A stretch of 14,764 nt of DNA from positions 1 to 14,764 of the forward strand of contig JAVZJY010000030.1 in the NCBI GenBank assembly GCA_038872535.1. Reading direction: 5' to 3'. Below, one piece after another: positions 1-6,207 of this stretch. The stretch's first letter is position 1. Every line of letters starts with the position of its first letter. The notes under the pieces are model-generated. The model was not told the origin of the DNA. It saw only the letters and a list, made by a program, of their open reading frames with translations, and ran no database searches. This DNA is from JASEJA01 sp038872535 (GTDB lineage: Archaea; Thermoproteota; Bathyarchaeia; Bathyarchaeales; Bathycorpusculaceae). The translations under genes were made by a program, and so were the position numbers.

Positions 1-61
1 TCGCAGTTAGCTTGCTTAGAATGTATCCGAGGGCAAAGTGTCCAACTGCGAACGATTCGTT
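1..61 (-). CDS. N-terminus of a small membrane protein, YdjM/metal-dependent hydrolase-like (partial)
   Basis: The minus strand reads FAVGHFALGYILSKLTA before leaving the window, with an in-frame stop at 79-77. The 'FAVGHFALGY' opening is, from memory of the family, typical of archaeal YdjM-type (so-called metal-dependent hydrolase) integral membrane proteins, whose conserved early His lies in such a segment. A TATA-like box at 99-113 and a perfect AGGAGG at 69-64 point at this reading frame, so a gene start is expected here. No ATG, GTG or TTG occurs in frame between the stop and the conserved residues; an AAC sits where the initiator might be expected. This could be a sequencing error, a lost start or a non-standard start. 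Only about 19 residues are visible, so the family call is tentative. Confidence 0.42.
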
Positions 62-98
62 TTCCTCCTTTTTCGCTTAATGACACCAGCTGGGTTAA

Positions 99-113
99 TA
101 AGTTTATATTGTC
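99..113 (-). promoter_or_regulatory. TATA box for the leftmost minus-strand gene
   Basis: The minus strand carries AATATAAACTTA. Transcription starting about 25 nt downstream would give a leader that includes the AGGAGG at 69-64. The spacing suits an archaeal TBP/TFB promoter. The rest of 80-346 holds no convincing gene. Confidence 0.45.
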
Positions 114-308
114 ATTTGAAGTGTTTAGCAGCCGCCAGACCCTTGCTGGACAGAATAGCTGCCAACACCATCAAAAAATCTTTAAACAGATTTTGCTTGT
201 TTAGTTCTAGCTTTCTTATTTGGCTTCGTATTTTTTATTGTTTTAATGAAGAGTTAGAGTGTGTATGGAAAAGTTTTGTGTTGTGTATTTGTGTTGATAA
301 AGTCTACA

Positions 309-322
309 ATAATGTTTATTAA
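309..322 (+). promoter_or_regulatory. TATA-like box for the secreted protein at 356
   Basis: AATGTTTATTAAG lies about 35-40 nt upstream of the chosen ATG at 356. This predicts a leader of about 15 nt that includes the GGTGAG ribosome binding site at 346-351. Confidence 0.4.
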
Positions 323-355
323 GACGCGCGATTTGCGATTAAGGCGGTGAGAAAA

Positions 356-802
356 ATGGCCATGCAAAGAGTCAGTCTAGGGGCTTTGTTGGCTATAGCC
401 GCAGTAGGCGTCATAGCAAGCGCTTTAGGCGCGCTCATGGCATCTTACACCTTCAATAATACTGCAACTGTTAGGGCCGTTGGAGTGAGCGTTTATTGGT
501 ATAGCAACCGCACAAGCCCAGTCACAGCCATAGATTGGGGAAACATAGCCCCCGGAGAAAATGCAACAAAGATGATTTACGTATACAACAACGGCACCTT
601 AGCCGTCACATTAAGCATGACAACAGAACAATGGTCTCCTGCAACCGCCACAAACTACATCACACTAAACTGGAACTGCACAGGCCAAGTATTAAGCCCC
701 GGCGCCGTTATCTGTGCAGCTTTAACCTTAAATGTTTCTCAAAACATCAGCGGAATTACAAGCTTCTCATTCAACATAGTTATAACAGGAACAGAACAAT
801 AA
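356..802 (+). CDS. Secreted/membrane-anchored beta-rich surface protein
   Basis: Hypothetical 148-residue exported protein. The first 30 or so residues form one hydrophobic segment rich in Ala, Val and Ile, a signal peptide or N-terminal anchor. The rest is Thr/Asn-rich with alternating hydrophobic residues, as in a beta sandwich, and has several N-x-S/T sites. The motif WGNIAPG followed by a YVYNNG strand, then LNW and LSPG, recurs in the protein at 5468-4914 (WGTVYPG, VYIKS, LTW, LYPND), so the two are paralogues. The GGTGAG at 346-351, 4 nt before the ATG at 356, favours that start over a GTG at 347. There is no C-terminal sorting signal. By shape it resembles archaeal surface-fibre or TasA-like proteins, but that is inference. 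It is transcribed away from the sorting operon. Confidence 0.75.
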   Translation: MAMQRVSLGALLAIAAVGVIASALGALMASYTFNNTATVRAVGVSVYWYSNRTSPVTAIDWGNIAPGENATKMIYVYNNGTLAVTLSMTTEQWSPATATNYITLNWNCTGQVLSPGAVICAALTLNVSQNISGITSFSFNIVITGTEQ

Positions 803-804
803 CG

Positions 805-818
805 CTCTTTTTCTTTAA
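805..818 (+). terminator. T-rich tract after the secreted protein
   Basis: A run of mostly T (CTCTTTTTCTTT) begins a few bases after the stop codon at 800-802, between convergent genes. Archaeal termination commonly uses such T tracts without a hairpin. Confidence 0.3.
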
Positions 819-848
819 TGACAATATTTCTCAGCGTTCTAGTGTGAT

Positions 849-1055
849 TCAGAAAGGTTGGAATATGCGCATGACCACTGTAGCCATAAACCCTATTCCC
901 AAAGCTAACGCCACTAGTCTAAGGCGACTTTTTTCAATTACAATGTTACGCGAATACTCTGTTGCTGAAGATATAAGCTCAGAAGTTATTAAAAGGATAA
1001 TCGCCATAACAGCCAGCCAAAGGCTTATGTCCGACATAGACATTGGAAAATTCAT
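849..1055 (-). CDS. Small two-helix membrane protein, sortase operon
   Basis: 68 residues with two predicted membrane helices, about 12-31 (LWLAVMAIILLITSEL) and 45-63 (LRLVALALGIGFMATVVM), joined by a polar, basic loop. It starts 3 nt after the stop of the preceding gene, and GAGGG inside that gene's end lies 7 nt before the ATG, so translation is probably coupled. No catalytic motif is visible. Its position as third gene of the archaeosortase operon suggests an accessory or structural role at the membrane. The ordered charge and helix pattern and the coupling make it a real gene rather than chance. The overlapping plus-strand frame at 535-1062 is its shadow and that of the gene before it. 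Confidence 0.72.
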   Translation of the reverse strand: MNFPMSMSDISLWLAVMAIILLITSELISSATEYSRNIVIEKSRLRLVALALGIGFMATVVMRIFQPF

Positions 1056-1058
1056 GAC

Positions 1059-2015
1059 TTAGCCCTCTACGAATTTATACCAAACTTCAATGGCTTGCCC
1101 ATCCAACGATACATTGTCCTTTTGAATTGTAACAATTTTTCCCGTTGCTTTGGCAACCGCACAAGCTACGGCGCTTACGAGGGGGCACCCCAAAGAATGT
1201 ATGCTCTTTAGATTTTCTTCCGTTACATAGAGGTTTTTATATGTGGAGTCAAGCATTTTCACGTAAACTTGATTATCTTCCACCTTCATTTCCATCTCTT
1301 TCGCAAGCTGAAGACCCTCAACAATTACGGGCGGAAGACTTTCACATAATTCATTCAGTTGAAGCTTTGCAAAGTCTTTCCTCAATTCCTTTTCGAAACG
1401 TGTTAGCAATCCCAATCCAGGAGGGGCTACGCATATCCCGTTTGGATTTTCGAGGAAGAATTTGCTTTTTGCAAGTTCTTCTATTGAAGGCATTCCGCCC
1501 GTGTCAGCGGAGATAAAGACTACTGTTTCCTTAAGTCCTTTAAGGTATTCTGGCAAGTAAACTTCTTTTGGATATGGTGGTATGTAATAGCTTTTACCCT
1601 TGAATTTCAAGTCTTTAACTATTCTGTCAATTGTTGTATATGTTGAGATTGCCGTCGAGTCTAGTAGGCTACTTTGAACATACCTTACGGGTTTTATAAA
1701 GAAGAAGAGGGCTCCCCAAAAAGTTAGGCCTAAACCTATGAAAGCCAAAATGGTAGAATTGTTCAGTACGGAGAAAATTAGCGCCAATGCACCTGGGATT
1801 ATGAGGGCAATGCCTATTTTGCCTGTTGGAACGCCCTTCACCCTTTTAAGTTCAAGTTTTAGGTTTTCATTGTCCGCTTGAAGCTGCTTTATTGTTTCTA
1901 TTAGATACTGTGTGGTTGTCAACTCCAAGGATTTATCTTCCTCTTCCTTTGATTCTTGTTGTTTTTTCTCTGGACTCATGGGGGCTTTCCAGTTAAAAAT
2001 TGTATTAGCCTTCAT
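1059..2015 (-). CDS. Coiled-coil, two-helix membrane protein linked to archaeosortase
   Basis: 318 residues, function unknown. Order of parts: a charged N-terminus (about 14-33), a coiled coil (about 36-60, IETIKQLQADNENLKLELKR), two adjacent membrane helices (about 66-84 and 88-107), then a long soluble domain facing the same side as the N-terminus, presumably the cytoplasm. Near the C-terminus is a conserved-looking HSLGCPLVSAVACAVAKATG (273-292) with two Cys, followed by a beta ending EVWYKF. The Cys-containing 'GCP...AC' segment is reminiscent of small-molecule binding V4R-like domains, but the likeness is weak. It begins 9 nt after the archaeosortase stop, so it is probably co-transcribed. 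ATG at 1979 (MSPEKKQQ) is an alternative start with a weak GGAAAG; 2015 has no clear ribosome site. The pairing suggests a regulator or scaffold of the sortase. Confidence 0.72.
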   Translation of the reverse strand: MKANTIFNWKAPMSPEKKQQESKEEEDKSLELTTTQYLIETIKQLQADNENLKLELKRVKGVPTGKIGIALIIPGALALIFSVLNNSTILAFIGLGLTFWGALFFFIKPVRYVQSSLLDSTAISTYTTIDRIVKDLKFKGKSYYIPPYPKEVYLPEYLKGLKETVVFISADTGGMPSIEELAKSKFFLENPNGICVAPPGLGLLTRFEKELRKDFAKLQLNELCESLPPVIVEGLQLAKEMEMKVEDNQVYVKMLDSTYKNLYVTEENLKSIHSLGCPLVSAVACAVAKATGKIVTIQKDNVSLDGQAIEVWYKFVEG

Positions 2016-2024
2016 TTAAGGTTT

Positions 2025-4079
2025 CTAGATGTTCACTAAACTTTTCCAAACCATCACAGGCATGTTGTGGTTAGAGGCTATGTCCCTCTTTATAAAACCA
2101 TATTCCTCTAAACGGTTCAGCCTCTCCACAAGCCCTTCAAATTTCATAAATTTTCCAACCTTTCTCTTAATAGCTAAACTTATGTCCCTCGTAGTTATCA
2201 TCTTCTTTTCTCGGCTTAATTCAGTAACCGTTTGAAGTACCAGTTTGTCTTCTGAAGAGGCAAAGTTATTGAAGATTTGGAGGTTGTTTGTTCTCTTCCG
2301 CCATTCGCTGGTGTACTGTGTCGTTTTTGTTGCTATTATGAAGACTATTGAAAAGATTAGAAGCGTTTGTTGGGCTGGAACTCCCAAGGAGATTAGCGAT
2401 TGACTTTTTATTGGCTCCCAATAAGAGGCTATGGCTTGTCCAAAATTTAGCAGTTGATTTTCATATTCTTGGTAGCTTGTTGGATTTCTTGTTAAAATTA
2501 TTAGGCTTATTCTGACATATTTCTGTTGCACTGTTATTCCAGTTTTAAATGCCGCCCTCTCATACCAGTAAAGGGTTACTTGCGTATAGTTTAGTTCAGT
2601 ATTTTGGAAAACCAAGTAACGGGCTACTATAGGAACTCCTTCCAACAGTTGTATATCCCTTGAGTCTAAAACTGAAACGAGAGGATATTGCCCTTGGGCT
2701 GTCCGCCACGTTATAAGGCAAACTTCCCAACTGTGAAGGTTTGAAATACTATTTGCAACGTTAATCAACACGTAAACCACGGGAGCCGAAATGTTGGTTG
2801 GAATGTAAAAATATGTGAGTGCGGCATCTTGCTTTGCTAGCTGTTCATAGTTTGTGTCTCTACCTCCGTATCTTAAATCGTATTGCGGGATTTGAGGAAG
2901 AATATTAGTTGTGTTCTCCCATATTGAAGCAACTTCTATTTCTTGGGTAATGGCAAAAGTGGGCGCGTTAATGCTTAAAGCTATGATGGAGCAGCCCAGC
3001 AGCAAAATTATTAGTTTTGCCCAAAATGTTTGTGAAGGCTTCTTTCTAATCGAATTAAAGAATTTTCCACAGCTTAGACAGAAATTTTCGAAGGCTTTTC
3101 GCATAGTAGTTTTACATTTTGGACACGATAACGTTTCGTTTGTTTTGGAGAAAAATTTTATTTTCAAGATTTTCTCAGAAGCGAAAAGTGTAAGCAACAT
3201 TCCGACAAAGATAAGAATCATTCCCGCTGCTGTATGGAAAATTTGCATAGCAATTTCTTCGCCAAAAAAAGCCGCAGCTGAAACTATTATTGTTATACGG
3301 AGAATGTTTAGAATTTCAAATATGAAAAATCCAAGCGCAAATATCGCGATTTTTTTCCAAACTGGAGCTGATATTATAAAGGCTAGAAAGGCGGCGAACA
3401 TTAAGAAAGCTATGAAAGTGTATATTCCAGAACATGGCAAGTCTATGGTGAAAGGCGCACCACCAAGATTTATGGTTGGGGCTCCATAAGATGTGGATAA
3501 AGTTACTGGGAATCCAAAAATTTTCAACAACGTATATGAGGCTTGAGTGTTAAAGTTTGCCAATGTCCCGCCTAATGTGTACATAATTTCGGTTGGCAAA
3601 GGCACAAGAAACAACAAAAACAAAATCGGGAAAAACAGCACTTTTAAAGTTTTGAGGTTAAAGAGAATCAGCACAACACCTGCGACAAATATTGGAAGAG
3701 AAAGCAAATGATATTCCAATGGATAAAAGGTGTAGGAACCATACCAGTAAAGCAAAAAAGCGACGAGACAAAGGCTTAACCCGACAAACTCATCCACATA
3801 CTTAGCTTTAGACCGTTTCTGAAGCTTTTCCAAGGCAAGCGAAGCACTAACCAAGTCTTTTCTCCGATAGAAAAGATAACCGATGAAAAAAGGCATCAAG
3901 AGGATGTGGCTAAGAGCCTCTGCGTTCAAAGCTTCATTTGCAAGGATTTCTAGGTCACGCCAATAAACTATGAAAATTAAAAGAATTATCAAGGAAGCTG
4001 ACAAAACATGGAAAGCGTAAGTTCTAAACTTTCTTAACGCACCGGTTAGTCTTTGAGGCAACTCTTTATGCAATTGCAT
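2025..4079 (-). CDS. Archaeosortase/exosortase-family transpeptidase with zinc ribbon, EpsI-like and winged-helix domains
   Basis: Predicted membrane protease/transpeptidase that cleaves C-terminal sorting signals and probably joins the protein to a lipid. The membrane core (about 25-300, around eight helices) holds the family triad: Cys216 in LPCSGIY, Arg261 in NILRIT, His282 in FHTAAG. A zinc ribbon follows with CPKC at 319-322 and CLSC at 334-337. After a helix (352-375) comes an outer domain (about 376-560, with WEVCLITWR and LYWYE) resembling the EpsI/DUF3485 partner of bacterial exosortases. A last helix (570-587) leads to a cytoplasmic winged-helix-like tail (600-684). Stand-alone archaeosortases are usually 250-320 residues, so this 684-residue form is a multi-domain fusion. 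AAGGTG lies 7 nt before the ATG. It heads a three-gene operon, and its likely substrates are the VPEVP proteins upstream. Confidence 0.88.
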   Translation of the reverse strand: MQLHKELPQRLTGALRKFRTYAFHVLSASLIILLIFIVYWRDLEILANEALNAEALSHILLMPFFIGYLFYRRKDLVSASLALEKLQKRSKAKYVDEFVGLSLCLVAFLLYWYGSYTFYPLEYHLLSLPIFVAGVVLILFNLKTLKVLFFPILFLLFLVPLPTEIMYTLGGTLANFNTQASYTLLKIFGFPVTLSTSYGAPTINLGGAPFTIDLPCSGIYTFIAFLMFAAFLAFIISAPVWKKIAIFALGFFIFEILNILRITIIVSAAAFFGEEIAMQIFHTAAGMILIFVGMLLTLFASEKILKIKFFSKTNETLSCPKCKTTMRKAFENFCLSCGKFFNSIRKKPSQTFWAKLIILLLGCSIIALSINAPTFAITQEIEVASIWENTTNILPQIPQYDLRYGGRDTNYEQLAKQDAALTYFYIPTNISAPVVYVLINVANSISNLHSWEVCLITWRTAQGQYPLVSVLDSRDIQLLEGVPIVARYLVFQNTELNYTQVTLYWYERAAFKTGITVQQKYVRISLIILTRNPTSYQEYENQLLNFGQAIASYWEPIKSQSLISLGVPAQQTLLIFSIVFIIATKTTQYTSEWRKRTNNLQIFNNFASSEDKLVLQTVTELSREKKMITTRDISLAIKRKVGKFMKFEGLVERLNRLEEYGFIKRDIASNHNMPVMVWKSLVNI

Positions 4080-4208
4080 AGAAGAACACCTTTACAGTAA
4101 GGCGCAACCAAATGTTATGTTTGCAAAACGTTTTCTACAGTTGACAGAATAAGATGCGACAGCAACATCATTGAAAAAGTCATAAAAAGGAACATGCATA
4201 ACAGAATC

Positions 4209-4727
4209 TTATGCCATTCTTATTTTCGGATGTTTCTTTTGCCTTATATAGAGTCCTGTTGCTCCTAACAACGCTACTGTAGCAATCACTGTTCCAAATG
4301 GGACTTCAGGAACAACGTTGTGGTGCCATTTTCGCCAACAGAAGAACCACCAGAAAAACCACAATCTCCACGGACATCCCGTTGCTTCTGCATAAACAGT
4401 GTAAGTTCCTTCAGTCTCCGCTATAATGGAATCTACGTAAACCGATGTTTCCGTGTCGGTTAACACTATCGAGAGATTATGCCATTCCGCAACGGTGTTG
4501 TTGGCAGGGTCGTAAACAATGATGTCTGTTACTGTGATTGTCTGGTTAGGGTCAATTGCCTCAGCTTTAACATAGATTCGCACAACTTCCCCAACCAAGT
4601 ACTCTTGCTTATCAGTGTACACGATAAAGGATTCTGTTGTTTCATCAGCCATAGCTAGCGGAACAGCAAGAATCATCACGCATAACCATGCCACGACAGC
4701 TAAACTGCAAATGCGGCGTGTAATCAT
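4209..4727 (-). CDS. Secreted protein with VPEVP-x-GT C-terminal sorting signal and Trp-rich stem
   Basis: 172 residues. A signal peptide (1-27, ending AMA) leads to one beta-sandwich domain (about 30-116) whose YTDKQEYLVGEVVRIYVKA resembles macroglobulin MG2-like domains that begin 'D+..Y..Ge.V.i'. Several N-x-T/S sites (61, 77, 84) could be glycosylated. A striking aromatic stretch follows (119-136), with six Trp plus Phe and two Cys flanking it (118, 130). The C-terminus is NVVPEVPFGT (137-146), a hydrophobic helix (147-160) and a basic tail, the tripartite form of archaeosortase substrates. The gene lies directly upstream of the archaeosortase but has its own TATA box at 4780-4771. The natural role is unknown; an envelope protein is the best guess. 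Confidence 0.82.
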   Translation of the reverse strand: MITRRICSLAVVAWLCVMILAVPLAMADETTESFIVYTDKQEYLVGEVVRIYVKAEAIDPNQTITVTDIIVYDPANNTVAEWHNLSIVLTDTETSVYVDSIIAETEGTYTVYAEATGCPWRLWFFWWFFCWRKWHHNVVPEVPFGTVIATVALLGATGLYIRQKKHPKIRMA

Positions 4728-4770
4728 ATGTCAATCCCAACGTTTCACTCGTTATTATTTCCTTTCACTG

Positions 4771-4780
4771 TATAAAAATA
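4771..4780 (-). promoter_or_regulatory. TATA box of the Trp-rich sorted protein
   Basis: TATTTTTATA on the minus strand lies about 45-50 nt upstream of the ATG at 4727. It predicts a transcription start near 4748 and a leader of about 20 nt with a weak GGGAT site. Confidence 0.5.
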
Positions 4781-4913
4781 TGCATGGAACAAAGAACTAG
4801 AAAAAATTGAAAAAGTTCTATTCCCCTCTTCTTTTCGAACATCATAATTTCACAGCACATATGCATTTCCAAAATATCAATTGCCTAGATTTTTAAAGAT
4901 CGCCAATAAAGTT

Positions 4914-5468
4914 TTACTCCGCTGGAACCGCCTTTATGGTTATGCCGAAGCCGAATTTCTCCACACCATTATTTATCAAGTAATTAACGAAACTGTAATC
5001 AGAAGACATTATTAATGTTAAGGTTACATAAATCTCATCATTCGGATAAAGCAACGTATTGTTGTAATCCCATGTTAAGCTCAATGGATTTTCTATCGGC
5101 GGATTTTCCGCGACGTTTTGGCCTGTTGAGTTCTGGAATACTATGTTCGAAATCGTAAGGTTTAATGTTACTGGCAAATTACTTATGCTCTTAATGTATA
5201 CTGAACGATTTGTAAAGGTTCCAGGATAAACTGTTCCCCAGTCAATAATTTTTTCATCTTGAGCAGTTGTTATATTTCCTCCATAGGCTTCAACTCCGAT
5301 TACCCGTATCGTGCCGAGGCTTGGAAGATGTAGGTTATGGAACCTGCTTAGCCACATGGAAAACATTGTGCTGAAGAGCAGTGTTGCCGCAGAAACAATT
5401 ATTATCAGCAATATTGTTTTCTTTGACCGCTTTAAAAATTGAAACAGAGAATTCAATGGAATTTTCAA
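4914..5468 (-). CDS. Membrane-anchored beta-rich surface protein, paralogue of 356-802
   Basis: 184 residues. A basic N-terminus (RSKK) precedes one strong helix (about 18-40), then an outer domain rich in beta residues and N-x-S/T sites. Motifs shared with the protein at 356-802 are IDWGTVYPG, RSVYIKS, LTWDYNNTLLYPN and a final GFGITIKA strand. No sorting signal or second helix is present, so it is probably held by its N-terminal helix. The frame is closed by two stops just upstream, and the only usable start is TTG at 5468, with a partial GGTAATGA about 5 nt before it. A nearby ATG at 5475 is in another frame. A TATA-like box at 5520-5508, overlapping the stop of the upstream gene, would give a very short leader. 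Function unknown; possibly a fibre or S-layer-associated protein. Confidence 0.72.
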   Translation of the reverse strand: MKIPLNSLFQFLKRSKKTILLIIIVSAATLLFSTMFSMWLSRFHNLHLPSLGTIRVIGVEAYGGNITTAQDEKIIDWGTVYPGTFTNRSVYIKSISNLPVTLNLTISNIVFQNSTGQNVAENPPIENPLSLTWDYNNTLLYPNDEIYVTLTLIMSSDYSFVNYLINNGVEKFGFGITIKAVPAE

Positions 5469-5507
5469 ATTTCATTACCGCAATATTATTGTGGAGGAAA
5501 CCTAAAA

Positions 5508-5520
5508 GGTTTATTTAAAA
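5508..5520 (-). promoter_or_regulatory. TATA-like box for the gene at 5468
   Basis: TTTTAAATAAACC on the minus strand coincides with the last codons of the DUF4114 gene. It sits about 45 nt before the TTG start, a normal distance for a short-leader archaeal transcript. Confidence 0.4.
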
Positions 5521-6170
5521 CGCTTAAACGCCGCAAAACCAAACATGGCTAGAATCATACTTGCCATAGACAGAATTGTGCCAAGAGGAACCTCTGGAAC
5601 GACGTTTTGCGGTGGCTGAAGCTGCAGCGCTAAAACCATGTCTTGGTAGTCTCTGTCTCCCGCGCCATACAGGTTTTCAAAACCTATCAAATACATAGTT
5701 GGGTCGTCTTTATTCAGGTACACCTTGGAATGGATTTGTCCATCTGGGTTGAGGCTGTTTTCTGTAAAATACCTGTGATTTTCAGGAGTACACATCGATA
5801 ATCCGAATTTGCTGCCAACTTCAATCGTTTTTGTTATTGGAGGCGATAAATATCCAAAACCGCCCTCTGGACCATCGAAAATTAAGCTGTAAACGTTTCC
5901 GCCTACTTCATAATAACTCAAGTTATTCTTCTCATGGTAACCGGCGAATTCAGCATACAACGTGACCTTGTATATTCCAGCTGGAAAAGTAACATTAAGC
6001 GTCGCAACTTCTTCGACGTTTGTGAATCCTAAATGGCTTAAAACCTCACCAAGTCCAGGCTCTGACGCTTTCACTGGAACCATAAAATAAACTGTGAAAG
6101 GTAACAACATTGTCAAGAATAAGGCGACTTGCAATAGTTTTTTCAGATTCCCCTTCTCCTCCAAGCTCAT
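5511..6170 (-). CDS. Secreted DUF4114 protein with VPEVP-x-GT sorting signal
   Basis: 219 residues. An N-terminal hydrophobic segment (about 11-34) acts as signal peptide. A beta domain follows, and residues 145-182 (HSKVYLNKDD, then FENLYGAGDRDYQDMVLAL) match the hallmark end of DUF4114, whose acidic GGGDRDFND-like motif suggests calcium binding. The C-terminus is NVVPEVPLGT (189-198), a hydrophobic helix, then KRFK. This is the same signal as in the protein at 4727-4209, so both should be handled by the archaeosortase at 4079. The ATG at 6170 has only AAAAGG 2 nt upstream, while a strong GGAGGAGAAGGGG lies inside codons 3-7, so the exact start is not settled. A TATA-like TTTAAAT near 6188 favours a leaderless or slightly later start. 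Role: surface-displayed, possibly Ca-dependent adhesion or envelope protein. Confidence 0.82.
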   Translation of the reverse strand: MSLEEKGNLKKLLQVALFLTMLLPFTVYFMVPVKASEPGLGEVLSHLGFTNVEEVATLNVTFPAGIYKVTLYAEFAGYHEKNNLSYYEVGGNVYSLIFDGPEGGFGYLSPPITKTIEVGSKFGLSMCTPENHRYFTENSLNPDGQIHSKVYLNKDDPTMYLIGFENLYGAGDRDYQDMVLALQLQPPQNVVPEVPLGTILSMASMILAMFGFAAFKRFK

Positions 6171-6207
6171 TGCCTTTTAAGTGATTTAAACTTTGTGGAA
6201 TTATCTT

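Noticed and set aside
125..145. Possible tRNA or structured RNA around the CCAG...CTGG hairpin
   Set aside because: A short stem only; no cloverleaf, no T-arm GTTCGA-type consensus, no CCA-proximal acceptor pairing.
114..170. Short minus-strand frame MVLAAILSSKGLAAAKHFK
   Set aside because: Only 19 codons, no ribosome binding site, no known match; probably chance in the intergenic region.
38..322. 94-residue plus-strand open frame at the left edge
   Set aside because: It crosses the minus-strand promoter and ribosome site, has no ribosome site of its own, and its Cys/Phe/Leu-rich translation looks like non-coding A/T-rich DNA.
535..1062. 175-residue plus-strand open frame
   Set aside because: Its first half is an out-of-frame reading of the secreted protein at 356-802 and its second half is antisense to the small membrane protein gene.
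2911..3489. 192-residue plus-strand open frame
   Set aside because: Antisense to the archaeosortase, whose triad, helices and zinc ribbon prove the minus strand is coding.
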